Of a stretch of DNA of 64,000 nucleotides, positions 15,387-22,869 are shown one piece after another. The notes beneath the pieces are model-generated. The model did no database searches. It saw nothing but the letters and a program-made list of their open reading frames with translations, and was not told the DNA's origin. Position 1 is the first letter of the stretch. The number at the start of each line of letters is the position of its first letter. Made by a program: the position numbers and the translations under genes. Origin of the DNA: Bog-756 sp963699055 (GTDB lineage Bacteria; Actinomycetota; Acidimicrobiia; Acidimicrobiales; RAAP-2); NCBI GenBank assembly GCA_963699055.1, contig CAVOTA010000003.1, forward strand, positions 1-64,000, written 5' to 3'.

Positions 15387-16664
15387 TCACTGGGCCTCGG
15401 CGACCCCTTCGATGAGACCGTCGAAGAGCTCGGTGCGATCGCTCTGACCCCGCTCCTCGGCATGGTTCCGTTGGCGCCGAAGGATCGTGACGAACGTCGG
15501 GCCGGTCTCGAAGAACCCGCACCGCTCGCACACGCTCTCGAACGCGCAGCCGAGCAGCGCAGGTCGTGTGCAGTGACCGTTGGCCAGCAGACGCCGATGG
15601 TCGGCTCTGGCCTCGTTGGTGCTCCGGGAACCGGAGGGCGGCGCGCCGGTGTGCCGGTAGTGGGCTTCGACGGCTTCAGTCACCTTGAAGTACTCGTCAG
15701 CCACCGTGCGATCCGAGATGCGGGCATAGACGAGCGTCATGTCCATCGATTTGTGCCCGAGCAGTGCGGCGATCGCCTCGAGGCTCATGCCCCGGTTGAT
15801 GGACTGGGTCGCCAACGTGTGCCGCAGCTGGTGGGGATGGACGTGTCCAATCCCGGCCCGCTTGGCCACCGTGGCCACGTAGCGCTGGATGGTGCGTCGG
15901 TCGAACTTCTTGCCATCGTCCCGTTCGACCAGGTGTCCGGAGCGGGACGGTCCGCGCACGACCCGGTAGTCGACGATGAGATCCAACAGCATCGGCAGCA
16001 GGGGCACGTAGCGGTCGTTGTGCAGCTTGCCCACTGGGATCCGGAGTTGGTGGAGGTCGCCCTGGCGGACCACGGCGTCGTCTTCGAGCGCGGCGAGCTC
16101 GCCGACGCGCATCCCGGTGCGGGCCAACAGCTCGACCATCAGCCGCCGACGTCGATTGGGATCGTTGGCCAGCGCGGCCATGAACTTGGCCGCCGTCGGG
16201 TCATCCAAGAACTTGGGCAGAGCTTCGTCGAGGGCGGGGAAGTCGGTCGAGTGGATCGGGAGCCGGGCCGGGGCATCGTCGTAGTCCCACTCGATGATGC
16301 GCTCGAAGAACGTGCGCAGCATGGAGAGCCGGTGCCGGATGGTGGTGGTCGACAAGGGCTTGCCGCCTCGCCCCGGACGGGCGGCCTGCCAGACCTTGAA
16401 GTCCTCGATGTGACCTCGTCCGATGGCGGCCACCGTCACGCAGGTGGGATCAGCCAAGGTGACCCGGTGGGCGAAGAGCCGAAGGGCCAGGTCGGCCGCA
16501 CTGACGGTTGCCGGGCGGGCTGAGACTTCGAGTTGTCCCAGGTAGGAGGCCATGGTGGCGGCCATGCGTGGTGCCCGGGCGGTGATCTCGCCCCACGTCA
16601 CCTCGGGGGTTCCGCCGCCCGGACGGCGCGTCGTGGGCTGCAGCTGGTGGACCAGGGCGCTCAC
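15387..16664 (-). CDS. tyrosine recombinase 2 of element I
   Basis: 425 residues from GTG 16664, which overlaps the rec1 stop (GTGA). A SAM-like N-terminal domain covers residues about 40-150 (TMASYLGQLEVSARPATVSA). The catalytic domain has Arg in LARTGMRVGELAALE, HxxR in HPHQLRHTLATQSINRGM, His in LLGHKSMDM and the Tyr nucleophile in TLVYARI. A C-terminal extension contains four cysteines (CTRPALLGC, CERCGFF) followed by TILRRQRNHAEERGQ, a tail common in paired actinobacterial recombinases and possibly zinc-binding. It shares architecture and most motifs with the rec2 at 19933. All catalytic residues are present. Confidence 0.88.
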   Translation of the reverse strand: MSALVHQLQPTTRRPGGGTPEVTWGEITARAPRMAATMASYLGQLEVSARPATVSAADLALRLFAHRVTLADPTCVTVAAIGRGHIEDFKVWQAARPGRGGKPLSTTTIRHRLSMLRTFFERIIEWDYDDAPARLPIHSTDFPALDEALPKFLDDPTAAKFMAALANDPNRRRRLMVELLARTGMRVGELAALEDDAVVRQGDLHQLRIPVGKLHNDRYVPLLPMLLDLIVDYRVVRGPSRSGHLVERDDGKKFDRRTIQRYVATVAKRAGIGHVHPHQLRHTLATQSINRGMSLEAIAALLGHKSMDMTLVYARISDRTVADEYFKVTEAVEAHYRHTGAPPSGSRSTNEARADHRRLLANGHCTRPALLGCAFESVCERCGFFETGPTFVTILRRQRNHAEERGQSDRTELFDGLIEGVAEAQ

Positions 16665-17702
16665 TGGGCCACCCCCACCAGGGCCTGGGCCTCGATGGCT
16701 TCGACGGCTCGCCGGTACTCGTCGGCCAGCCAGTCCACGCTCAGGTGCAGGTAGACACGAGTCGAGGAGATGGAGCGGTGACCGGCCTGGGCCTGGATGG
16801 CCTCGATGGCCATCCCCGCTTCCCGCAACCGGGTGAAGCAGGTGTGGCGCAGCTCGTGACAGGTGCCATGGCTGAGGCCGGCGCGCTCGGCGCGCGGCCC
16901 GCACGATCTCGTCGAGTCCCGGTGTCGACAGCGGTCGACCCCGGTGTTGACCTTTGAGCGAGACGAACAGCGCGTCGGTCGTCGACCCAGTCGGCCGCTC
17001 GTCGTTCATGTAGCGGGCGACGGTGGCGAAGAAGGTGGGTGACAGCGGCACGAGCCGCTCGTGTCCACCCTTGCCCTCGCGGATCAGCACTCGCCACTCA
17101 CCCAGTCGGAGGTCGCCGAGTCGCAGACCCAGCACTTCGCAGCGTCGCAGTCCTCCGAGCACCATGGCCTGGACCATGGCCCGGTCCCGCTCGGTGCGCA
17201 GTGCGTTTATCAGAGCCTCGACCTCTGCGGGCTCCAGGATCCTCGGCAGCCGCCGCACCCCGCGCACGAGCGGCAGGCCCCGACCGGAGCGGGACCGGCT
17301 CTGGCGGGTGGCGATGCCCCGGGGCACCGGGTTCACGGTCACGTCGACGTCGTCACGGGTGATCAAGTAGCCATAGAAGCTCGAGACCGCGGCCAGCCGG
17401 CGCTTGATCGTCGCCGCCGACAGTCCCGAGCCGCCGTCGATCCGGACGACGTTCTCAGCACCCGGTCGTGGACGACGCTGCGCGGTCACGAAGGCCATCA
17501 CGTCCTTCGGCATAACCTCGACGGGCTCCTTGGCCACCACGGTGAAGAACACGCTCAGATCGTGGGCGTAACACCGCACAGTGTTCGGACGGGCCCGGCC
17601 CACCACGAACTCCAGAAACTGGTCGACCAACTCGTGGCCGATTCGGTACTCGACTTCACCGTCCGGACGGACGTGACTCTCGAATGACGGACTCCACACC
17701 AC
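16661..17702 (-). pseudogene. tyrosine recombinase 1 of element I, single-base frameshift
   Basis: GTG 17702 has AAGGAGG at good spacing. N-terminal domain ELVDQFLEFVVGRARPNTVR and first catalytic Arg (GGLRRCEVLGLRL) are in frame. At about 16895-16905 an extra C in a GC run shifts the frame just before the box-II region. The other frame then gives GTCHELRHTC, GHRSISSTR-like and YLHL sequence and ends at TGA 16661-16663. Without the insertion the protein would be about 347 residues, matching rec1 of element II. As it stands the N-terminal half is fused in frame to rec2 (771 codons). Confidence 0.75.
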
Positions 17703-17779
17703 CGCACACCTCCTTGTCGGGCTTGCACCCGGGGAGGATCCCCCGGACGCCTAGCCCAGGGGGTGGATCACCTGTATAA

Positions 17780-17795
17780 CCGGCGATCAGGGGCA
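17780..17795 (+). repeat. right half of boundary site copy 12
   Basis: CCGGCGATCAGGGGCA directly after the right terminal repeat of element I. Confidence 0.7.
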
Positions 17796-17923
17796 CCCTC
17801 CGTCGGAGCGACAGCCCTGACTCTCCTATGGTTTCCCTTGTGCGGGATCCCATTCAGGACGAAGACGCCAAGCGCTCGGCAAGCGAACGCGCCAGCCAGG
17901 CGCCATCGACCCGGGGGCAGGCT

Positions 17924-18334
17924 CTAGCTTCTTGGGAATCGGACCGTGTAGCCCGTAGAACCTTCCTCGGGTGGCCACGTTGGCCGCTCTGCCACTTGAT
18001 GCCCGGCTTTCCATGCCGCCCACTGCTGCTCCAAGTCGGGGAAATAGTGGTGAGCCGGTTCCCAGTGGTGCTCCCAATGTCTGGCCGACTCCCAAAGATC
18101 GGGAAATCGCTCTCTGAGATCGTCAGCTTCCTCGTTGCTCATGAATGGGAGGTGCTCGACTTGCTCCACAATCGGCACGTCTTCAAAGTAGAGGGCATCC
18201 GTTCTGATCCAGGTGAGATGACAGATGCTTCCGTCAGGTGCCTGGACGTGCGCCTCACCGCAGCCGTCGCTTCTGAAGTGTGCCCACAGGACTTTGAAGC
18301 CATCGGGCTCACTGCCTTGCGCCGCTCTCACCAT
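17924..18334 (-). CDS. hypothetical protein
   Basis: 136 residues starting MVRAAQGSEPDGFKVLWAHF. Trp/His-rich, with DLWESARHWEHHWEPAHHYF and EQQWAAWKAGHQVAERPTWP in the second half. No membrane segment or signal peptide. It is the only clear gene between boundary sites at 17780 and 18396. Family not recognised. The start is not strongly supported (TAGCGT lies 9 nt before the ATG). Confidence 0.55.
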   Translation of the reverse strand: MVRAAQGSEPDGFKVLWAHFRSDGCGEAHVQAPDGSICHLTWIRTDALYFEDVPIVEQVEHLPFMSNEEADDLRERFPDLWESARHWEHHWEPAHHYFPDLEQQWAAWKAGHQVAERPTWPPEEGSTGYTVRFPRS

Positions 18335-18395
18335 GCTTGTCAGACGCTACCCGCCTTTGACTGGGCGTCACCGAGGTGCCCAAGCGTGACACCTT

Positions 18396-18409
18396 CCCGG
18401 CGTTGCAGG
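18396..18409 (+). repeat. cassette-boundary site copy 13
   Basis: CCCGGCGTTGCAGG lies 3 nt from the stop of the minus-strand membrane-protein gene. GTTAGGC at 18413-18419 resembles an integron attC core, but no other copy has it. Confidence 0.55.
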
Positions 18410-18412
18410 ACG

Positions 18413-18838
18413 TTAGGCCCTCACGACTTCAGGAATGCTCGGCTCAAGAGAATCGGCCCCTGTGATTCGTGTGGCTGCCCAGAATCCGGCCGTAACGCCG
18501 AGGTAGCCGAATGCAGCCGCTCCTAGGGTGACGACGTTCCACCCTCCGATGCCGCGCAATAGGGGCCAGAAGTTTCCAACGAATAGGACGGCGCTGGCCG
18601 CACCAAGCAGCAGTAGACCCCGTGTGATCAGCTTGTTCCTGCCCGCAAGTTCGGCCATCGCCGGGATACACACCCACCAGGCCGCACCGATTAGTAGGTA
18701 GCTGACGAACAAGGCGGACTCGGTGACGAGAAACAGGCTGGGCGAGTGGCGTTCGAGCCAAAGCTGGACAGCCGTTCCAAAGGTAACGAAAAGATACCCG
18801 CCACCGATGAGCCACCGTGAGAACGAGGTTGTCTTCAT
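18413..18838 (-). CDS. four-helix membrane protein, hypothetical
   Basis: 141 residues from ATG 18838, which lies 6 nt after TAGGCT (18845-18850). Hydrophobic segments at about 10-27 (LIGGGYLFVTFGTAVQLWL), 36-60 (LFLVTESALFVSYLLIGAAW), 72-90 (GLLLLGAASAVLFVGNFW) and 98-122 (VVTLGAAAFGYLGVTAGFW) indicate a four-helix inner-membrane protein with an acidic C-terminal tail. No family recognised, although spacing resembles DUF998/DoxX-like small membrane proteins. Confidence 0.65.
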   Translation of the reverse strand: MKTTSFSRWLIGGGYLFVTFGTAVQLWLERHSPSLFLVTESALFVSYLLIGAAWWVCIPAMAELAGRNKLITRGLLLLGAASAVLFVGNFWPLLRGIGGWNVVTLGAAAFGYLGVTAGFWAATRITGADSLEPSIPEVVRA

Positions 18839-18844
18839 GGGGGA

Positions 18845-18850
18845 AGCCTA
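18845..18850 (-). promoter_or_regulatory. -10 hexamer of a leaderless start
   Basis: TAGGCT on the minus strand, 6 nt before ATG 18838. Confidence 0.5.
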
Positions 18851-18960
18851 GAACCGGATTCTCCCCGGTGCGCTGGTATCCCTGACGGTCCAGGGCGGTT
18901 GGCGCCCAGCAAGCAACGTCGGTCGGGGACAGGCCCATGCTGGCACGATCCTTGGAACCC

Positions 18961-18994
18961 GGAGCCTCCTAGGATCGGTCCGCGGAGAGGCTCC
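18961..18994. repeat. inverted repeat / stem-loop
   Basis: GGAGCCTC (18961-18968) pairs perfectly with GAGGCTCC (18987-18994). It lies between a minus-strand promoter and the small plus-strand ORF at 19036, so it could be a terminator or a 5' structure. Confidence 0.4.
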
Positions 18995-19035
18995 AGGGGA
19001 TCGGGTGGTTCTTGGCATGCGGAGCTGTCGGTCTA

Positions 19036-19167
19036 ATGACCTACCTACTTCCGGACCGATCACCATTCAGGCCATTGGTGTTTGTCGTCTTCATCGCCCT
19101 AGGAGTCGTATGTGTCGTCGGGGTCGTCAAGCACACCCAGGACAAGGGTCGGACTCCGCCATCTTGA
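19036..19167 (+). CDS. 43-residue single-helix membrane protein
   Basis: ATG 19036 to TGA 19167. After a short polar N-terminus (MTYLLPDRSPFRP) comes one strong membrane helix (LVFVVFIALGVVCVVGVV) and a charged tail (KHTQDKGRTPPS). Positive charges after the helix predict the N-terminus outside. A weak GGAG lies about 11 nt upstream. A hydrophobic stretch of this quality is unlikely by chance, but expression is unproven. Confidence 0.45.
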   Translation: MTYLLPDRSPFRPLVFVVFIALGVVCVVGVVKHTQDKGRTPPS

Positions 19168-19185
19168 TTTTGCAGGCCCTTCGGG

Positions 19186-19200
19186 CAGCGTTATGGGGCA
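19186..19200 (+). repeat. cassette-boundary site copy 14 (degenerate)
   Basis: CAGCGTTATGGGGCA, overlapping the stop of the minus-strand lipoprotein gene. Separates it from the 43-residue ORF. Confidence 0.4.
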
Positions 19201-19850
19201 CCGGTAGCGCACGGCATTCGCCTCAAGCTGGCTGGTCGTTGGGACACCCCGATACGCCCGTCATCTTGTTGACGTCGGCTCTGAAATTCTGATGTCGAGC
19301 CTTCGACGAAGATGAGGTCCTGCGCATCAAAGGTACTTGGACAGCCGACATCCCCGGGCAAGATCAGCGTCATTGCTACGTCACCTTGGCTCAAGAATCC
19401 CTCGATTAGACCCGCAGGTACGTTGTGACAAGTCCCGTCAGGTGTTGTGGGGCCGGAGCGGGTGACCGCGACGTCTGAAGAACGCACCGATTCCATCCTG
19501 ACGGCTCCGGGGTGCTCGGCGGCACTGAGGACGCTAGCGATGTCGCCGCCACACACCAAGAGAAGAGCGATCTTGATTTTCTGTCTCCGGCCGATGAATG
19601 TCTCGGTTGCGAGGTCCACCGGTCCGCTCGCACCGACCTTTGCGACTGCGTGGATAGTCCCCTTGACGGTCCGATCAGGGAACAGCCTCCACTGCCAGGT
19701 CACGACGCGCTCGGTCCCAGCACTGATGTAGAGCGGGGACTCGACTCCGGCGGTGCTCCCGCTGTTCGGCGCATTCGACGTTGAACCACAGCTCGTGAGA
19801 AATCCCGTCGACGCGGCGACAATGACCAGAACTGCCGCCCGCCACCGCAT
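19191..19850 (-). CDS. secreted lipoprotein, hypothetical
   Basis: 219 residues from ATG 19850, 6 nt after TATGCT (19857-19862). The N-terminus MRWRAAVLVIVAASTGFLTSC is a lipoprotein signal with the lipid-modified Cys at about residue 21. The mature part is strand-rich (ERVVTWQWRLFPDRTVKGTI) with cysteine pairs (LLVCGGD, TCHNV, GDVGCP) likely forming disulphides outside the cell. The tail past FQSRRQQDD is basic and may have been added when the boundary site at the stop was created. Family not recognised. Confidence 0.6.
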   Translation of the reverse strand: MRWRAAVLVIVAASTGFLTSCGSTSNAPNSGSTAGVESPLYISAGTERVVTWQWRLFPDRTVKGTIHAVAKVGASGPVDLATETFIGRRQKIKIALLLVCGGDIASVLSAAEHPGAVRMESVRSSDVAVTRSGPTTPDGTCHNVPAGLIEGFLSQGDVAMTLILPGDVGCPSTFDAQDLIFVEGSTSEFQSRRQQDDGRIGVSQRPASLRRMPCATGAP

Positions 19851-19856
19851 GGTCGG

Positions 19857-19862
19857 AGCATA
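19857..19862 (-). promoter_or_regulatory. -10 hexamer of the lipoprotein gene
   Basis: TATGCT on the minus strand, 6 nt before ATG 19850. Confidence 0.5.
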
Positions 19863-19907
19863 CCGACGCTCCGGGATTGGCGTTGCCGATTGGCATCGAC
19901 GCTCCGT

Positions 19908-19914
19908 CCCGGCG
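19908..19914 (+). repeat. left half of boundary site copy 15 (interrupted by element II)
   Basis: CCCGGCG followed directly by TTATACATGTAATCC. The right half GCGATCGGGGGCA is at 22324-22336. Confidence 0.7.
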
Positions 19915-19932
19915 TTATACATGTAATCCGTG

Positions 19933-21219
19933 TCAAGCCGACTCCTCAGTCGCTCGGTCGGCCAGGCTCTCGAAGAGCAGTGCCCGGTCGGTCTGTTCGT
20001 GTTCCCGGGCATGGTTCCGCTGGCGGAGCAGCACCGGCACGAACTCGGGCCCGGTCTTGAAGTAGGCACACTTCTCGCAGGCTGATTCGATGCGGCAGTC
20101 GAGCTCGGCCGGGCGGGTGCACATGCCGTTGCCGAGCATCCGGTCGTATTCGGTCCGGAGCCGAGTCATCGCCGTTGTTTCTCTCTCAGCCGGAGCGTCC
20201 GTCGAGGTCCCCGTCGTCGCGTAGAGCGCGTCGACCTGCTCCATGACCGAGGCGTACTCGTCCGCCACCACCCGGTTGGCGATGCGGGCATAGACGAGCG
20301 TCATGTCCATCGACCGGTGGCCGAGGAACTCGGCGATGGTCTCGAGGCGCATGCCCCGGTTGATCGCCTGGGTGGCGAGGGTGTGGCGGAGCTGGTGAGG
20401 ATGGGCGTGACCGATGCCCGCTCGTCTGGCCGTGGTGGCCACGATCCGGTGGACGGTCCGCCGGTCGAGTGGCTTGTGCTCGTCGGCCAGGAGGCGGCCT
20501 TGGGCTCGGATGTGGACGCGGTTCGTCGCCGTCCACTCCTCCAACAGCGGGACGAGCTCCGGGTGGAGCGGGATGATCCGGTCGTTGCGCAGCTTGCCGA
20601 CCGGGATGTGCAGCCAGTGGGACCCGTCGCGCACGCTGACGGCGTCGGCGGCCAGTTCGCAGAGCTCGGTCGCCCGCATGCCGGTCCGGGACAACAGCTC
20701 GACCACGAGGCGATAGCGGGGCAGCCGGTGGGCCTTGGCTGCCGCCAGCAGCTTGGCGGCGTCCTCGTCGGAGAGGAACTTGGGCAACGGCTCGGGCCGA
20801 GGTGGGATGTCCCCATGGAGGATCGGGTTGCGGTGGTGGGCCTCGGGCCAGTCCCATTCGATCAGGCGCTCGAAGAAGATCCGGATCATCCGCAGCCGCT
20901 GGCGCTGGGTGTTCTTGGCCAGGGTCGGGCCTGTGCAGCCGGGCTGGGCGGCGAGGAACACCTTGTAGTCCTCGACGTGGGTCCGGGTGACATCGGAGAC
21001 GACTGCAACCTCGGTCTCGGCCACCAGCCACCGGGCCAGCTGGCGCAGGGTCGAGTCGGCCACGTCCACGCTGCGAGGCGCAAGGAACGTGGTGAGTTGG
21101 ACCAGGTAGCGGCGCATGGTGGCGGCCAACTGGGGTGCCTGTGTCGACAACACGGCCCACTCCCGGTGGGACTCGTTCTTCGGGATCCAGGGCTCGGGCA
21201 GGACCTCAGCGATGCTCAC
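19933..21219 (-). CDS. tyrosine recombinase 2 of element II
   Basis: 428 residues from GTG 21219, overlapping the rec1 stop by 4 nt. N-terminal SAM-like domain (TMRRYLVQLTTFLAPRSVDV). The catalytic domain has Arg in LLSRTGMRATELCELA, HPHQLRHTLATQAINRGM, LGHRSMDM and Tyr in TLVYARI. The C-terminal Cys motif (CTRPAELDCRIESACEKCAY) is followed by LLRQRNHAREHEQTDRALLF. Intact in all catalytic positions. Probably acts with rec1 as a heteromeric recombinase on the CCCGGCG target, inferred from gene overlap and element ends. Confidence 0.9.
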   Translation of the reverse strand: MSIAEVLPEPWIPKNESHREWAVLSTQAPQLAATMRRYLVQLTTFLAPRSVDVADSTLRQLARWLVAETEVAVVSDVTRTHVEDYKVFLAAQPGCTGPTLAKNTQRQRLRMIRIFFERLIEWDWPEAHHRNPILHGDIPPRPEPLPKFLSDEDAAKLLAAAKAHRLPRYRLVVELLSRTGMRATELCELAADAVSVRDGSHWLHIPVGKLRNDRIIPLHPELVPLLEEWTATNRVHIRAQGRLLADEHKPLDRRTVHRIVATTARRAGIGHAHPHQLRHTLATQAINRGMRLETIAEFLGHRSMDMTLVYARIANRVVADEYASVMEQVDALYATTGTSTDAPAERETTAMTRLRTEYDRMLGNGMCTRPAELDCRIESACEKCAYFKTGPEFVPVLLRQRNHAREHEQTDRALLFESLADRATEESA

Positions 21220-22259
21220 TGGGCCACCTCCACCATGGCCAACAGCTCGGCGGCGTGGGCGTCGACGGCCGTCATCGCCTGGTGGTATTCGTGGGCCAGC
21301 CAGTCATTGGTCAGGTGCAGGTAGATCCGGGTGGACTCGATGGAGACGTGTCCGGCCTGGGCCTGAACCGCCTCCAAGGCCATGCCTGCTTCTCGCAGTC
21401 GGGTGAGGCAGGTGTGGCGGAGCTGATGACAGGTGGCCCGCTCGAGTCCGGCCCGCTGGCGGGCGCTCAAGAAGATGGTCTCCACTCCTTGAGCGCTCAG
21501 CCCTTGCCCCCGGCTCGGACCCTTCAGGGTCACGAAGACCCGATCCGTCGAGGCGTCCTTTGGCCGTTCGTTGACCAGATACTCGCCCAGTTCGGCGAAG
21601 AAGGCGTTCGAGATGGGCACCACCCGCTGGTGGCCGCCCTTGCCCTCGGTGACGAACACCGACCGTTCGGCCACCTGGATGTCCGATAGCCGCAATCCGA
21701 GCACCTCACAACGGCGCAGGCCGCCCAACACCATGGCGAAGACCATGGCCCGGTCACGATGCGTGCGCATCGCACCCACCAACGCGTCGACCTCACCGGG
21801 CGACAGGATCTTGGGCAACGTGCGGGGCACCCGCACCAGGGGCACCGTCCGGACCCGACCGCCCCGCCGGCGGGTGGAGAGCCCCTTCGGCACTGGATTC
21901 GCCTCCACCGTGGTGTCGCCCCGAGCCACCAGATACGCGTAGAAGCCAGACACGGACGACAGCCGCCGGGCGATGGTCCGGGCCGACAGTCCCGACTCGC
22001 CGTCGGAGATCCGGACCACGGTGCGATCACCTCGTTGGTCGGCCAGGAATTCGAAGACGTCAGCCGGGACCACGGCAACCGGGTCCTTGTCGACGACCGT
22101 GAAGAACGTCTTCAGGTCGAAGGCGACCGCCCGCAGTGTGTTCGGCCGAGACCGTCCGGCCACGAACTCCAGATAGGAGTCGACAAGCGGATCACCCAAT
22201 CGGAAGCGGGTCCCTCCGGCCGGTGAGGAGGTGCGGACCAGGACAGGGAATGGGCTCAT
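21216..22259 (-). CDS. tyrosine recombinase 1 of element II
   Basis: 347 residues from ATG 22259 (GGGAG about 9 nt upstream; an in-frame start at 22292 is less likely). N-terminal core-binding domain LVDSYLEFVAGRSRPNTLRA. Catalytic residues: Arg in MVLGGLRRCEVLGLRL, Lys strand in VFVTEGKGGHQRVVPIS, HxxR in CHQLRHTCLTRLREAGM, then GHVSIES and the Tyr in TRIYLHL. Serves as the intact reference for the frameshifted rec1 of element I. Confidence 0.9.
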   Translation of the reverse strand: MSPFPVLVRTSSPAGGTRFRLGDPLVDSYLEFVAGRSRPNTLRAVAFDLKTFFTVVDKDPVAVVPADVFEFLADQRGDRTVVRISDGESGLSARTIARRLSSVSGFYAYLVARGDTTVEANPVPKGLSTRRRGGRVRTVPLVRVPRTLPKILSPGEVDALVGAMRTHRDRAMVFAMVLGGLRRCEVLGLRLSDIQVAERSVFVTEGKGGHQRVVPISNAFFAELGEYLVNERPKDASTDRVFVTLKGPSRGQGLSAQGVETIFLSARQRAGLERATCHQLRHTCLTRLREAGMALEAVQAQAGHVSIESTRIYLHLTNDWLAHEYHQAMTAVDAHAAELLAMVEVAQ

Positions 22260-22323
22260 CCGGGCATGCTCCCAGTGCTGAACAGAATGCACTGAGATGC
22301 CAGAAGGATCACATGTGTATTAA

Positions 22324-22336
22324 GCGATCGGGGGCA
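22324..22336 (+). repeat. right half of boundary site copy 15
   Basis: GCGATCGGGGGCA directly after the right end of element II. Confidence 0.7.
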
Positions 22337-22407
22337 ATCTCCGGCTGGCTACCCTCCCCGGGAGTGCGGAGCGCCGCTACCAGTGCTGAAAATCTGGTTG
22401 ATCCTCC

Positions 22408-22623
22408 TCAGAACCTGCTGAGACCCCGGCGAGACCGATAGATGCTGTTGGAGGCGACCATCAAGGCAACTCCGATGCAAAGCACTACTGTCGATACCGC
22501 AGCGAGGGTGTCGCCACCATGCTGGACAAACAGCAGCTGGCCTAATCCGGCGCCTCCGAGAGCGGTGAGGACCCATCCGAGGACTAGCAACACCCGTGGT
22601 AGCCCGGTGGTCTTCTTGTTCAT
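22408..22623 (-). CDS. small two-helix membrane protein
   Basis: 71 residues: a basic N-terminus (MNKKTTGLPR), helix 1 at about 11-31 (VLLVLGWVLTALGGAGLGQLL), a short loop, helix 2 at about 40-60 (LAAVSTVVLCIGVALMVASN) and a basic tail (RSRRGLSRF). Typical of small inner-membrane proteins. Only gene between boundary sites at 22324 and 22808. No family recognised. Confidence 0.55.
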   Translation of the reverse strand: MNKKTTGLPRVLLVLGWVLTALGGAGLGQLLFVQHGGDTLAAVSTVVLCIGVALMVASNSIYRSRRGLSRF

Positions 22624-22749
22624 GGGTCCGATCGGGCGTTGGGTGTGTCTCCGCCCCAGACGCCTGGAGATGAAAGGCGAAGGTTGATCAGAAGCGGGTC
22701 GGGTCTCACTCCCGCAAGCATTGCAGCTGAAATATCCACACGCCCGAAG

Positions 22750-22816
22750 GTGCCGGTCGAGGTCGGTTAGCCCTCGGCAAGCGGACGTGGGACCAGGGCA
22801 CCACCCACCCGGCGTT
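22750..22816 (+). repeat. 67-bp direct repeat ending in the boundary site (copy B)
   Basis: Partner of 15274-15340 (4 mismatches seen). It leads into boundary site copy 16. Confidence 0.75.
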
Positions 22817-22821
22817 CGGGG
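22808..22821 (+). repeat. cassette-boundary site copy 16
   Basis: CCCGGCGTTCGGGG, 49 nt before GTG 22870. Confidence 0.65.
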
Positions 22822-22834
22822 CTACCCCGAGGTA

Positions 22835-22863
22835 TTCACTGAATGGACGGCGAGCAGTAAGTT
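22835..22863 (+). promoter_or_regulatory. promoter of the DUF2510/HEAT-like gene
   Basis: TTCACT (22835-22840), 17-nt spacer, TAAGTT (22858-22863), 6 nt, then GTG 22870. Best-formed promoter in the island. Confidence 0.6.
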
Positions 22864-22869
22864 GAATCA

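Larger units (their letters stand above)
15339..17779 (-). mobile_element. paired tyrosine-recombinase element I
   Basis: 2441 bp bounded by perfect 15-bp inverted repeats, TTATACAGGTGATCC (15339-15353) and GGATCACCTGTATAA (17765-17779), with a further shared CCTGGGCT inside each end. The flanks CCCGGCG (left) and CCGGCGATCAGGGGCA (right) form a split boundary site, with CCGGCG repeated on both sides (a 6-bp duplication or crossover core). Cargo is only two recombinase genes. Organisation resembles Tn554-like and other paired-recombinase elements, but the target site is specific to this island. Confidence 0.75.
19915..22323 (-). mobile_element. paired tyrosine-recombinase element II
   Basis: 2409 bp with related inverted ends, TTATACATGTAATCC (19915-19929) and GGATCACATGTGTATTAA (22306-22323), both resembling those of element I. 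Left flank CCCGGCG and right flank GCGATCGGGGGCA rebuild a complete boundary site with GCG shared. The only cargo is an intact overlapping recombinase pair. Same orientation within the site as element I. Sequence divergence from element I is considerable, so these are independent insertions into the same target class. Confidence 0.75.

Noticed and set aside
18413..18419. GTTAGGC next to boundary site copy 13, matching an integron attC core
   Set aside because: No paired RYYYAAC and no equivalent at the other sites, so a classical attC/IntI integron is not supported.
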